A stretch of DNA of 58,388 nt from an uncultured Aquabacterium sp. (lineage in GTDB: Bacteria > Pseudomonadota > Gammaproteobacteria > Burkholderiales > Burkholderiaceae_C). Shown one piece after another: positions 9,179-17,842 of this stretch; within the stretch, counting starts at the first letter, position 1; each line of letters begins with the position of its first letter. A program made the translations under genes and the position numbers. A model generated the notes under the pieces. It saw only the letters and a list, made by a program, of their open reading frames with translations, was not told the origin of the DNA and did not search any database. The stretch lies in assembly GCF_947366995.1 (NCBI RefSeq), contig NZ_CANBCC010000018.1, positions 1 to 58,388 of the forward strand, read 5' to 3'.

Positions 9179-10023
9179 GCGGGAGCCTTTCGCGGTCGGG
9201 TGGACGCCAGCCAGCGACGCGCACACCACACCGCTGCCAGCACGTAGGTCAGGCCGCCTGGTGCCCACATCAGCAGCCCCGCCAGCTGCTGGTCGTCAAG
9301 CGTCCGGGATTCAGGGAAGTAGAGGGGGCGCGGTGCGAAGACGAGCACCGCACCCAGAAAGCCGGTGTGCATGAGGGTGAGCCACAGCGACAGCATGGCG
9401 GCGGCCCGCACAGGTGGCGGGGCGCGCAGCACCGCCCACCAGAAGCCCCAGGCGCTCAAGAGGAAGCTGGCGTGCTCAATCGCATGCAAGGCCTCATGCT
9501 GCAGAGCCGCCATGTAGGGCCGCGGCATGTGCCATACCCAGAGCGTCGCCCCGTGCGCCAGCGCCCAGGCCAGCGGATACCGCAAGCTGCCCACCATCGG
9601 ACGGGTCCACGGGTCGAGGCGCGGGCCCAGTGCGGCGCGCCATTGCACCAGCGGCCGGGCCACCACCATCCACGGTGCCACCATCGCAATCAGGAGCATG
9701 TGCTGGAGCATGTGCATGGCGGTGCTGTGGGCTGCGGCCTCGTCAACGGGACCGAACAGCGCCAATCCGCAGACCAGCATGCCGCTGTGGAAGGCCGCGC
9801 GGCTGCGGCGGTCTGGCCGCACGCGCAGGGCTCCGAGCAGGTACAGCCACCAGGCGGTAAGGTAGAGCCCCCAGCTGAGCCACACGGGCCATACCTGCTG
9901 GCCGGCCAGGCCGACTGGTGTGTGGGCCTGGGCTCCGCTCAGGCCCAGCAGCAGCAAGGCGGTCAGTGACCCGCGCAGGAACAACCTGCATCCGGGGCAG
10001 CCTGTATCGAGCATCACAGGCAT
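9175..10023 (-). CDS. CtaG-type (caa3) cytochrome c oxidase assembly protein
   Basis: 282 residues if started at the ATG at 10023, which overlaps the preceding small membrane protein gene by 10 bp. An N-terminal hydrophobic signal or anchor ending near AQAH is followed by about six further membrane helices. The His/Met-rich segment AHSTAMHMLQHMLLIAMVAPW and HGATLWVWHMPRPY are typical of the caa3_CtaG family, membrane proteins thought to help insert copper or assemble caa3-type oxidases. This is not the Cox11/CtaG of aa3 oxidases. Its position directly after the fused oxidase gene supports a role in assembling that enzyme. An alternative start is the ATG at 10014. Confidence 0.85.
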   Translation of the reverse strand: MPVMLDTGCPGCRLFLRGSLTALLLLGLSGAQAHTPVGLAGQQVWPVWLSWGLYLTAWWLYLLGALRVRPDRRSRAAFHSGMLVCGLALFGPVDEAAAHSTAMHMLQHMLLIAMVAPWMVVARPLVQWRAALGPRLDPWTRPMVGSLRYPLAWALAHGATLWVWHMPRPYMAALQHEALHAIEHASFLLSAWGFWWAVLRAPPPVRAAAMLSLWLTLMHTGFLGAVLVFAPRPLYFPESRTLDDQQLAGLLMWAPGGLTYVLAAVWCARRWLASTRPRKAPA

Positions 10024-10364
10024 GGTGGCAGGCGCCACAACGGCAGCGCGACAAACAACGTGGAGAACGTGGCCGTGCCATGCAACACGGCCGCGGTTAG
10101 CGCGATGAAGCGACCCGTGGGCGGCAGCGCGGCCTGCCGGCTCGCGCGCAGACACCGCCACATCATCCACACCATCACCGCAGTGAACCCGACGCCGATC
10201 ATGAGCAGGGCGGTGTTGACGGCGGTGGGGTGAGCGGCAGCGTGCGGTGCGGGTGACACACAGCTGAGCGCCTGGACGACGTAGATGAGCACGAACCACA
10301 CACTCCACAGCAGCAGACCCCAGGCCAGTTGCAAGGGATGCGTCGGGTGCAGCAGCCGGCTCAT
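10014..10364 (-). CDS. small membrane protein of the oxidase operon
   Basis: 116 residues with three predicted membrane segments (about 13-35, 50-68 and 85-108: LAWGLLLWSVWFVLIYVVQAL, ALLMIGVGFTAVMVWMMW, FIALTAAVLHGTATFSTLFV). Its ATG overlaps the fused subunit I+III stop by 4 bp, and its 3' end overlaps the assembly-factor start, so it is translationally coupled on both sides. I do not recognise a named family. A small accessory subunit or assembly protein of the oxidase is the natural inference from context. Confidence 0.7.
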   Translation of the reverse strand: MSRLLHPTHPLQLAWGLLLWSVWFVLIYVVQALSCVSPAPHAAAHPTAVNTALLMIGVGFTAVMVWMMWRCLRASRQAALPPTGRFIALTAAVLHGTATFSTLFVALPLWRLPPCL

Positions 10365-12916
10365 GGCGCGCTCCACAGGGCGGGCAACCCGAGCACCACG
10401 CCGGCGGTGACCCACAGGGTCGCCGCGGCGAAGCCCCACCACTGGGTCACCACGAGCGGCTCGTAGGGGGCGTGCGGGCCGACGTAGCGGTGGCCCACAC
10501 GCCAGGCCTGCAGCAGGCTGGCGACCGAGCCAATCAGGCCATGCAGCAGTTGGAAAGCGAACAGCGTGCAGACGATGGCGTCGTGCGCGTGCTGTTGCGG
10601 CGCCAGCGGCACCACGCGGAGCAGGGCGGCCAGGCACGCCACAGACAGGAGGCCCAGCAGGCCGGCGCCCAGCGTCTGCGGCACAAGCCCCGCATCGTGC
10701 CCGCGCTGGAGTCGCTGACTGGCTCGTCGCATGAGTGCCAGCCCGACCGCGGCCGTGGTCAGCGCCGTCGCGCCCAGAGCCAGGCCGGTCGGTGTCAGCC
10801 GGGCCAGCAGCGGAGTCGGCAGGGGCGCACTGGCTGCGGCGGGCGACACTGTCCAGAGGTACAGCCACCCGAACAGCAGCGACGCATAAAGGGCGCCATC
10901 AGCCAGCAGCGTCATCCCCATGCCCCACAGGCCCGGCCCGTCGGCGGTGCGCGAGTGCAGCGGCAGGCCTTCAGGCAAGCCGTCGGCTTCGGCCGCGGCC
11001 CCCGGGTGGGCGCCATTCACCCATGACCAACGCAGTGCCACACTGGCCGCCGCCCCAGTACCCAGGGCTGCCACCCCATACGCGTTCGCAAGCAGGGCCG
11101 CGCACACCCAACCCAGGGCCAGCCCCAGCAGCAGCGGCAGAAAGCTGTTGCCTGGCAGATGGATCACCTCGCGCGTGTTGCCCACGGTGGGGTCGCTGCC
11201 AAGGGTTTCGCGCCGGCCATGATCAGCGCGGGGCAGGGCGAACCGTCCCTGCCGCATGCGCTCTGGCAGGTCCGGTTCATCCCACAACGGGTGGCGGCTG
11301 GTGACCGTGGGCAGGCTGGCAAAGTTGTAGGCGCGGGGCGGCATCTCGCCGGCCCATTCCAGCGTATCGGCCTGCCAGGGGTTGGGGCTGGCGCGCCGAC
11401 CGTGCCGCACCGACAGGAAGAGGTCCATGAACACCATGGCCACACCAAAGGCCATGACGAAGCTGAAGACCGACGACACGAGGTTGGGCAGATCCCAGCC
11501 CAGCCCGGCTTCGTAGGTGTAGACCCGGCGCGGCATGCCGAGCAGGCCTGTCCAGTGCATGATGAGGAAGGTGCCGTTGAACCCGATGAAGGTGACCCAG
11601 AAGGCCCAGCGTGCGAAGCGCTCTGACGGCATGCGGCCGCTGAACAAAGGCAGCCAGTGGTACAGCCCGGCCACCAGCGGAAACAGCATGCCGCCCACGA
11701 GCACGTAATGCATGTGGGCGACGACAAAGTGGGTGTCGTGCACCTGCCAGTCGAACGGGACGAGCGCGAGCATGACGCCCGTCAGGCCGCCGGCCACGAA
11801 GATCAGCAGGAAGCCGGTGAGCCACAGCATGGGCACCGTGCGCTGGGGGCGCCCGGCCCACAGGGTGGCCAGCCAGGCAAAGACCTGGATGCCGGTGGGC
11901 ACCGCCACCAGCATGCTGGCCGCAGAGAAAAAGGCCTGCGCCAGATGCGGCAGGCCGATGGTGAACATGTGGTGCACCCACAGGCCGAAGCTGATGAAGC
12001 CCGTGGTGATGACGGCAATGACCGACCAGGTGTAGCCGACAAGCGGGTGGCGCACGTGTGCCGGCAGGATGGTGGAGACGATGCCCGCCGCGGGCAAGAA
12101 GATGATGTAGACCTCTGGGTGGCCGAAGAGCCAGAAGAGGTGTTGCCACAGGATGGGATCACCGCCGCGCGCGACATCGAAGAAGGCCCAGCCGGCCGAG
12201 CGTTCGAGTTCCAGCAGGATGCTGCCCAGGATGAGCGGCGGGAAGCCGGCGATGATCATCAGCGAGGTCACCAGCATGTACCAGGCGAAGATGGGCATGC
12301 GGGGCAGCGTCATGCCGCGCGCGCGGGTACGCAGGATGGACACCACCATTTCGATGGCCGAGGCCATGGTGGCGATCTCGACAAAGGTGATGCCCAGCAG
12401 CCAGAAGTCGGCGTTGGGCCCTGGGCTGTAGGGGCGACTGCTGAGCGGCACGTACATGAACCATCCGGTGTCCGGTGCCACCGCCCAGACCAGGCTGGAC
12501 AACAGGATCACGCCGCCGAACAGATAGGCCCAGTAGCCGAGCGCGCTGAGCCGGGGGAAGACGAGGTCGCGCGCGCCCAGCATCTTCGGCATCAGGTAGG
12601 ACGCCAGCCCTTGCAGCACCGGCACGGCGAACAGGAACATCATCACGCTGCCGTGCATGGTGAAGGCCTGGTTGTAGGCGCTGGCGTCCATCACCGTGGC
12701 GCCCGGGCGTGCGAGCTGCGCGCGCACCAGCATGGCCAGCAGCCCACCGACCACGAAGAACACCGCCCCCGTCCCCATGAAGCGCAGCCCGATGGTGCTG
12801 TGGTTGACGACGGACACCGCACGCCAGCCGGTCGGGTTGCCCCAGACGGCTTCCATTTCGGCGTGCAGGACCTCAGGGTCGCGGCCTGGCCCGCTGTCGA
12901 CCGACTCGGGGCTCAT
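10361..12916 (-). CDS. fused cytochrome c oxidase subunit I + III
   Basis: 851 residues. The N-terminal half is heme-copper oxidase subunit I with all redox ligands: low-spin heme His88 (TMHGSVMMF) and His403 in HFVVAHMHY, CuB ligands His266 (HPEVY, cross-linked Tyr270) and His315/His316 (LWVHHMFT), and high-spin heme His401. The K-channel segment TTGFISFG is present, so this is an A-type enzyme. From about residue 650 to the end, a subunit III-like helical bundle follows (GALYASLLFGWLYLW to QLLHGLIGSVASLLQAW, then QWWGFAAATLWV). It reduces O2 to water and pumps protons in the inner membrane. It overlaps the subunit II gene by 4 bp. Confidence 0.94.
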   Translation of the reverse strand: MSPESVDSGPGRDPEVLHAEMEAVWGNPTGWRAVSVVNHSTIGLRFMGTGAVFFVVGGLLAMLVRAQLARPGATVMDASAYNQAFTMHGSVMMFLFAVPVLQGLASYLMPKMLGARDLVFPRLSALGYWAYLFGGVILLSSLVWAVAPDTGWFMYVPLSSRPYSPGPNADFWLLGITFVEIATMASAIEMVVSILRTRARGMTLPRMPIFAWYMLVTSLMIIAGFPPLILGSILLELERSAGWAFFDVARGGDPILWQHLFWLFGHPEVYIIFLPAAGIVSTILPAHVRHPLVGYTWSVIAVITTGFISFGLWVHHMFTIGLPHLAQAFFSAASMLVAVPTGIQVFAWLATLWAGRPQRTVPMLWLTGFLLIFVAGGLTGVMLALVPFDWQVHDTHFVVAHMHYVLVGGMLFPLVAGLYHWLPLFSGRMPSERFARWAFWVTFIGFNGTFLIMHWTGLLGMPRRVYTYEAGLGWDLPNLVSSVFSFVMAFGVAMVFMDLFLSVRHGRRASPNPWQADTLEWAGEMPPRAYNFASLPTVTSRHPLWDEPDLPERMRQGRFALPRADHGRRETLGSDPTVGNTREVIHLPGNSFLPLLLGLALGWVCAALLANAYGVAALGTGAAASVALRWSWVNGAHPGAAAEADGLPEGLPLHSRTADGPGLWGMGMTLLADGALYASLLFGWLYLWTVSPAAASAPLPTPLLARLTPTGLALGATALTTAAVGLALMRRASQRLQRGHDAGLVPQTLGAGLLGLLSVACLAALLRVVPLAPQQHAHDAIVCTLFAFQLLHGLIGSVASLLQAWRVGHRYVGPHAPYEPLVVTQWWGFAAATLWVTAGVVLGLPALWSAP

Positions 12917-13665
12917 GGCGCCGGCTCCTTCATCCAGCGGGCAAAGTCGGCGGGGGGCATCACGATGACGTTCAGCACCATGTGCGCGTGGCCGGTGCCG
13001 CAGAACTCGGCACACTGCCCGCGGTGCACGCCCGGGGTGTCTGCTTGCAGGCGCAGCACGTTCACGCGGCCCGGGATGGCGTCGACCTTGCCCTGCAGGC
13101 GTGGCACCCAGAAGCTGTGGATCACGTCGTCGGCGTGCACGCGGACGTCCACCGGCACACCGGCCGGCATGCGCAATTCGTTGACCAGCGGGGTGGTGCG
13201 GCCTGCATAGTGCACCAGCCATGTCCACCGCCTGGCGTGCACGTCGACCGCGATGCGCGGTGCGCCGGCTGGCAGGGGCAGGGCCTGGATGCCATGGCCG
13301 GCGGGCATGCCGAATGCCAGCAGGACCGCGATGCTGAGGGTGGGCCAGAGCACGCCGCCGACCAGCAGCCACCGCGAGGCCCAGACGGGCCGGGGGGAGT
13401 CATCCGGGGGCGCCGGGCGGCGACGCAGGCCGTGACACCACAATGCCGCCACCACCGCGAGCGCAACGGCGCCGTAGGCCAGCATGCCCCACCAGAGCGC
13501 GGCGATCGTGCGGGCCGCGGGGCCGGCGGGGTCGAGGATGGACTGCGGCCCGGCACAGGCGCTCAAGCCGGCCAGCGGCATCGTGGCCAGAATCAGGACT
13601 AGCGGAGACGCCCGATGGCAGCACGCAGACGCAGGACGACGGTGATCGACCCGATCCACAGCCAT
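12913..13665 (-). CDS. cytochrome c oxidase subunit II
   Basis: 250 residues from the ATG at 13665. A lipoprotein-like signal (PLVLILATMPLAGLSAC) is followed by two membrane helices and a periplasmic cupredoxin domain. The CuA site is intact: HSFWVPRLQGKVDAIPGR, then the C-x3-C-x3-H-x2-M pattern CAEFCGTGHAHM. There is no fused cytochrome c domain, so it needs an external cytochrome c donor. The start is uncertain: 13665 overlaps the divergent DUF2231 gene start by 51 bp, while the next ATG at 13581 leaves almost no signal sequence. It is the first gene of the oxidase operon, and its ATGA overlap with subunit I+III indicates coupling. Confidence 0.88.
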   Translation of the reverse strand: MAVDRVDHRRPASACCHRASPLVLILATMPLAGLSACAGPQSILDPAGPAARTIAALWWGMLAYGAVALAVVAALWCHGLRRRPAPPDDSPRPVWASRWLLVGGVLWPTLSIAVLLAFGMPAGHGIQALPLPAGAPRIAVDVHARRWTWLVHYAGRTTPLVNELRMPAGVPVDVRVHADDVIHSFWVPRLQGKVDAIPGRVNVLRLQADTPGVHRGQCAEFCGTGHAHMVLNVIVMPPADFARWMKEPAP

Positions 13666-14097
13666 GTGCGGTTGGCGGGCCACCCGCTGCATCCCATGGT
13701 GGTGCACTTTCCGGTGGCGATGCTGCTGGCTGTGCTGGGCGCTGACGCCGCGCATTGGTGGACGGCCGATGTGTTCTGGCAGCGCGCGGCCCTGTGGCTG
13801 GCCGGGGTGGGGGCCTGGGGTGGCTGGTTTGCGGCGGTGGTGGGCACGGCCGACTGGGTGCTGGTGGGGCGCATCCGGAGAATGCTGGTGGCGGCGTGCC
13901 ACGGCGTGGCGGCGGTGATGATGCTGTCCGTGGCGACGCTCAGCTGGTTCTGGCGGCTGCAGGCCGCACCGTCCGGCGAGCCGGTGTGGATCACCGTGGC
14001 GCTCAGCGCGTTGGCGGCGTTTCTGGTGGGTCTGGCGAGCCTGCTGGGCGGCCGGCTGGTCTACGAGCAGGCGGTGGGCGTGGTGACGGCGAGGTAG
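13615..14097 (+). CDS. DUF2231-family membrane protein
   Basis: 160 residues with the DUF2231 signature HPLHPMVVHFPVAMLLAVLGADA near the N-terminus and four membrane helices (about 28-45, 60-80, 93-112 and 125-150). Function is unknown; members often sit near oxidase or c-type cytochrome genes and have conserved His that could bind heme. The gene is divergent from and overlaps the subunit II gene. A downstream GTG at 13642 is an alternative start that reduces the overlap. It ends shortly before the convergent HemJ/CopD-like gene. Confidence 0.8.
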   Translation: MAARRRRTTVIDPIHSHVRLAGHPLHPMVVHFPVAMLLAVLGADAAHWWTADVFWQRAALWLAGVGAWGGWFAAVVGTADWVLVGRIRRMLVAACHGVAAVMMLSVATLSWFWRLQAAPSGEPVWITVALSALAAFLVGLASLLGGRLVYEQAVGVVTAR

Positions 14098-14130
14098 CGT
14101 GGCACGGCGTCGCTCCCTCATCGCGCGGCC

Positions 14131-14532
14131 TTAAACAGGTTTGGCCAGCACGAGCCACAGCGTGCCGAGCATGGCCGATGCCGTGGCGGCAGACAAACCG
14201 AGATGCGGCGATGAGGGCAGGGGCTCGCCGTGCTCTTCGCGGTGCAGAGCCCACCCGGCGAGCAGGTGACACGCCGCGAGCACCGTGACGGCGAACAGCT
14301 TGGCAGCCAGCCAGGCGGGCGTGCCGCTCACCAAGGCAAACAGGCCCGTGCCCGTGGCAATGGCCAGGAGCGCGGCGGGCGTGGCCATGAGCAGGAACAG
14401 GGTCCGCTGAGGGGCGGCGGTTTCGCGCGCATCCACATGGCCGCCTGTGCGCCCGAGCGCAGCGACGACGCACAACAGCGCGCCGCACCAACACACCAGC
14501 GTGGCGAGGTGCAGTGTTTTCAACCAGAGCAT
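14131..14532 (-). CDS. HemJ/CopD-like small membrane protein
   Basis: 133 residues and four membrane helices. The start MLWLKTLHLATLVCWCGAL resembles the first helix of HemJ and CopD-domain proteins (conserved WLKxLH and a W/G-rich helix). HemJ is an oxygen-independent protoporphyrinogen oxidase of heme synthesis, while CopD proteins handle copper; either would suit a neighbouring heme-copper oxidase operon. It is short for either family, and I cannot choose between them. It points toward the DUF2231 gene, 33 bp away. Confidence 0.7.
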   Translation of the reverse strand: MLWLKTLHLATLVCWCGALLCVVAALGRTGGHVDARETAAPQRTLFLLMATPAALLAIATGTGLFALVSGTPAWLAAKLFAVTVLAACHLLAGWALHREEHGEPLPSSPHLGLSAATASAMLGTLWLVLAKPV

Positions 14533-14641
14533 GGACGGCTGGGCGGCAAGGCGCGTGCCCGCAGGCTAGGGAAAGGCCGCTGTCGGTGGGCACGCTGAAT
14601 GCGCACTATGGTCCCGTGCCCTTTGACGCACGGAGGTGATC

Positions 14642-14893
14642 ATGGGAAGCGCATGCGAACAGCTCAACCCGAGCCAGGTGGACGAGACGGTGGATGTGAG
14701 TGGGTGCAGCTATCTGGTGACGGCCAAGCGCCACAGCGACTCGGGAACGTGGTCCGTGTCGGTGGAGGCGGTGGCCATCGATGGCGATCCGCCCCAGACC
14801 GCCTGGGATGGCGAAATTCCGGTGGGCGCAGGGTTCGGCTCGCCGACCTCCGCGCTGGCTGCCGGGAAGTCGTGGCTGGTCGCGCACCAATGA
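14642..14893 (+). CDS. hypothetical small protein (83 aa)
   Basis: An 83-residue soluble protein starting MGSACEQLNPSQVDETVDVS, with a central beta-rich stretch (CSYLVTAKR, WSVSVEAVAIDGD) and no signal peptide or membrane helix. A clear ribosome-binding site (GGAGG at 14632-14636) lies 5 bases before the ATG at 14642, which argues that it is real. An in-frame GTG at 14636 coincides with that site and is less likely. I do not recognise a family. It stands alone between the oxidase region and the next orphan gene. Confidence 0.65.
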   Translation: MGSACEQLNPSQVDETVDVSGCSYLVTAKRHSDSGTWSVSVEAVAIDGDPPQTAWDGEIPVGAGFGSPTSALAAGKSWLVAHQ

Positions 14894-15114
14894 AAAGCGC
14901 GCTGTACGCGCAAGGCTGACGGGCGTCGGTACAAAACGCCACACGGGGTTGCAAGCGATGAGCTCTCTTACATCGGCCTGCAGTCGGTCGCATTGTGAAA
15001 CGGGATCGGTGAGGATTCGTCACGGTCGATGGGACGTGCAGTCATAAGCCCCGGCGCGGTGGCGGGCACGGAGGTTGCCAAAGATGCTGCGTCGTGGTGC
15101 ACAAGGAGCGGGAG

Positions 15115-15582
15115 ATGCGGCTTGCGTGTTGGGCTCTTGCGTTGGGAGTCGGTGTCTGGGCCACTCCTGTGGGGGCGCAGGTTCCTGAAGGCGGACGGGT
15201 GGCGGCCAAGGCCGGCCAGTTCGTCTGGTACGGCGTGCCGGGCAAGTGGCGCAGCGCCTCGGTGGCGGCCACGGGCACCTATGTCTGCGATGCGGCCACC
15301 CTGGGTGGCGATCCGGCGCCAGGCGAGGCAAAGCAGTGCCACGTCAGCGAGGTTGGCTCGGCTTTCAACTGCATTCCGTCCCAGTTCGGCGGCACGGGGA
15401 CGGGCTTCGTGAAGTCGGTCAGCCTGATGCCGCTTGAGATGTGGGCCGCGTGGAAGTGTGGCGACAAGCCTCAGTACCTGGTGTGCGCCGGTTCGGGGTG
15501 CCTGGGTGATTTCATCAGCGGTCCGCCCGACCAGGCAGCCACCGCGGCCGTGATGGCCAAGGCGCGCGCGGCGCTCAAGTGA
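15115..15582 (+). CDS. secreted hypothetical protein, cysteine-containing
   Basis: 155 residues. An N-terminal Sec signal peptide (MRLACWALALGVGVW to VGAQ, cleavage near residue 22) precedes a mature domain with paired cysteines (YVCDAAT with KQCHV, FNCIPS, WKCGDK, YLVCAGSGC) likely forming disulfides in the periplasm. AAGGAG at 15103-15108 is 6 bases before the ATG at 15115. No family is recognised. The 3' end overlaps the convergent deaminase gene by 8 bp. The 221-bp gap before it shows no other feature I can support. Confidence 0.7.
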   Translation: MRLACWALALGVGVWATPVGAQVPEGGRVAAKAGQFVWYGVPGKWRSASVAATGTYVCDAATLGGDPAPGEAKQCHVSEVGSAFNCIPSQFGGTGTGFVKSVSLMPLEMWAAWKCGDKPQYLVCAGSGCLGDFISGPPDQAATAAVMAKARAALK

Positions 15583-16123
15583 ACGAGGGGGCGGTCAGGC
15601 CGACCCCGTGCGCCCCACGCCAGAAGCCGCGGTGCAGCGCTGCAATGTCCTCTTCCATGGCGGCCACGGGGCCGATGACCTCGATCGGCTTCTGCCCCCG
15701 GGCGAACACCTCCCGACAGGGCAGGTTCATGGTCGGGTTTTCGCTGGCGTCGCCCGTGAGCTCGAGAAGGCGGTGCTCCGTCATGCCGTACACCACGCGC
15801 CCGATGTTGGCCCAGTACTGGGTGGCGGCGCACATGGCACACGGCTCGGCCGTGGTGACGAGGGTGCACTGCCACAGCACCTCGGGGCTGTAGTTCAGGG
15901 CCGCGGTGCGCGCCAGCACCGATTCGGCATGGTTCACCGTGTCGACGTTGCCTTGCTCGGCCAGCACCGTGTGGCCGTCGGGCCCCACCAGAATGGCGCC
16001 GAACGGGTGGCGGCCGAGACTGCGTGCGCGTTCGGCCACCGCGTTGGCGCGGCGCAGCAGCGAGATGATCTGTGCCTCGCTCAGCAGAGGCAGGGAGGGG
16101 TAGCGGGGCGAGGTCACACGCAT
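15575..16123 (-). CDS. nucleoside/nucleobase deaminase (CMP/dCMP, guanine-deaminase-like)
   Basis: 182 residues of the cytidine-deaminase-like superfamily. The zinc site is complete: HAE in DTVNHAESVLA, with the catalytic Glu, and PCAMC in TTAEPCAMCAATQYW. The sequence after PCxxC (NIGRVVYGMTEHRL) is closer to guanine deaminase and other nucleobase deaminases than to tRNA-adenosine deaminase TadA. It is the last gene of the ABC-transporter unit starting at 18898, 94 bp after the permease gene, so it may process what the transporter imports. No secretion signal is seen. The exact substrate (guanine, ammeline-like triazines or another amino-heterocycle) is not resolved. Confidence 0.85.
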   Translation of the reverse strand: MRVTSPRYPSLPLLSEAQIISLLRRANAVAERARSLGRHPFGAILVGPDGHTVLAEQGNVDTVNHAESVLARTAALNYSPEVLWQCTLVTTAEPCAMCAATQYWANIGRVVYGMTEHRLLELTGDASENPTMNLPCREVFARGQKPIEVIGPVAAMEEDIAALHRGFWRGAHGVGLTAPSFT

Positions 16124-16217
16124 GGGTCGGTTCAGGTGTCAGGATCGTGCAGTCTGCAGTCCGGGAATCTGGCCGTTGTAGGTCGAGGGCCAGGGTGGCC
16201 ACGCCTTGCGGGCTCAC

Positions 16218-16991
16218 TCAGTGATTCTGACTCCCGCGATGGGCCCAGCCGGTGGTGCGCTTTTCCACCACCGAGAACACCTCGTACATGATCATCGCCA
16301 TGGCGCCCACAATGACCAGGCCGCCGAAGGCCAGGCCCATCTGCATGGCCGAGCCGGCGCTGATCAACAGGTAGCCGATGCCTTCGTTGGCGGCCGTCAT
16401 CTCGGACACCGTCGTGCCGACGAAGGCCAGCGTGATGGCGACCTTCAGTGAGCCGTAGAAGTAAGGCATGGAGCGTGGCAGGCCCACTTTGATCAGCACG
16501 TCCCAGCGGCGCGCGCCGAGCACGCGCAACACGTCTTCCAGTTCCGGCTCCAGCGTGGCCAGGCCGGTGGCGATGTTCACCATGATCGGGAAGAAGCTGA
16601 TGAGGAAGGCTGTGAGCACGGCCGGGCCCACGCCAATGCCGAACCACACCACGAGGATCGGGATGAAGGCGGCCTTGGGCAGGGCGTTGAAGGCCGTCAT
16701 CAGCGGGTAGACCGCCGCGTAGGCCAGCCGCGAGCTGCCGATCAGAAAGCCGAGCAGGACGCCGACCACGATCGCAATGGCAAAGCCCACCATCGTCACC
16801 CAGAAGGTGTGCCAGGCGTGACGCAGCAGCTCGCTGTGGAACTCTGCGATTTGTGCGGCGATGCGGGCGGGGCTTGGAAAGATGAACTCCGACACGTCAA
16901 GGGCGGTACACAGCACCTGCCACAGGGCGATGACGAACAGCAGCAAGGCCCAGGGGGCCCAGCGCTCCATTTGCCTGGATGAAACGCTCAT
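16218..16991 (-). CDS. ABC transporter permease (SsuC/TauC/NMT1-associated type)
   Basis: 257 residues with six membrane helices and the inner-membrane permease EAA loop (ELEDVLRVLGARRWDVLIKVGLPRSMPYFYGSLK, about 165-200) that docks on the ATPase. It belongs to the BPD_transp_1 group of the nitrate/taurine/sulfonate/pyrimidine-precursor class. The gene overlaps its ATPase gene by 4 bp and forms a complete importer with it and the binding protein. Imported compound unknown from this subunit alone. Confidence 0.92.
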   Translation of the reverse strand: MSVSSRQMERWAPWALLLFVIALWQVLCTALDVSEFIFPSPARIAAQIAEFHSELLRHAWHTFWVTMVGFAIAIVVGVLLGFLIGSSRLAYAAVYPLMTAFNALPKAAFIPILVVWFGIGVGPAVLTAFLISFFPIMVNIATGLATLEPELEDVLRVLGARRWDVLIKVGLPRSMPYFYGSLKVAITLAFVGTTVSEMTAANEGIGYLLISAGSAMQMGLAFGGLVIVGAMAMIMYEVFSVVEKRTTGWAHRGSQNH

Positions 16992-17815
16992 TGCGCGATC
17001 TCCACGGTGGTCTGGATGGTGGCCGGCTTGCGCAGGGCGCCGATGTGCGCGCGCAGTTCGTGCACGATGTGGGTGAACTCGGGCGTGTACGTGACTTCCA
17101 GATCACGCGGCCGCGGCAGCTCGATCTCCCGGCGCGCCAGGATGCGTCCCGGGCTGCGGCTCATCACGTAGACCGTGTCGGCCAGGAAGACTGCCTCGCG
17201 CAGGTCATGCGTCACCAGAATGACGTTGAATCCCTGCTCTGCCTGCAGGTCGCGCAGGGCACACCACAGTTCTTCCCGCGTGAAGGCGTCGAGCGCGCCG
17301 AATGGTTCGTCGAGCAGCAGCATCTGCGGCTCGTGGATCAGCGCGCGGCAGATCGAGGCGCGTTGCTGCATGCCACCGGAAAGCTGCCACGGAAACTTGT
17401 CCTCGTAGCCCCCCAGACCGACGCTTTGCAGCAGCGCGCGAGCCTTCGCCTCGTACTCCTTGCGCTTGGCCTTGAAGTTAGAGCGATAGGGCTCGACGAT
17501 TTCCAGCGGCAGCAGCACGTTGTCGACCGTGGTGCGCCAGGGCAGCAGCGACGGCGCCTGAAACGCCATGCCGGTGATCTTCAGCGGCCCCGTCACGGGC
17601 TCGCCGCCAATCGTGATGCGACCCCGCGAGGGCATCTTCAGGCCCGTGGTCAGCTTCATGAAGGTCGACTTGCCGCAACCCGAAGGCCCGACGATGGCGA
17701 CGAACTCGCCCTTCCTGATCTGCAGGCTGATGTCCTCGACGGCGAATTGCTTCTTCGCCAGCAGTTCGTCGTTGTAGGCCAGCCAGACGTTCTCGAACTC
17801 AACAAAGGCGGTCAT
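16988..17815 (-). CDS. ABC transporter ATP-binding protein (SsuB/TauB type)
   Basis: 275 residues with Walker A GPSGCGKST, signature LSGGMQQRASICRAL, Walker B MLLLDEPFGALD and the H-loop LVTHDLREA. The sequence class is that of taurine, sulfonate and hydroxymethylpyrimidine-precursor importers. It energises import through the permease encoded just downstream (4-bp overlap) and lies 27 bp after the binding-protein gene. Confidence 0.94.
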   Translation of the reverse strand: MTAFVEFENVWLAYNDELLAKKQFAVEDISLQIRKGEFVAIVGPSGCGKSTFMKLTTGLKMPSRGRITIGGEPVTGPLKITGMAFQAPSLLPWRTTVDNVLLPLEIVEPYRSNFKAKRKEYEAKARALLQSVGLGGYEDKFPWQLSGGMQQRASICRALIHEPQMLLLDEPFGALDAFTREELWCALRDLQAEQGFNVILVTHDLREAVFLADTVYVMSRSPGRILARREIELPRPRDLEVTYTPEFTHIVHELRAHIGALRKPATIQTTVEIAQ

Positions 17816-17842
17816 CTTGGTCCTTCGGGTGCGCGCGATTCA

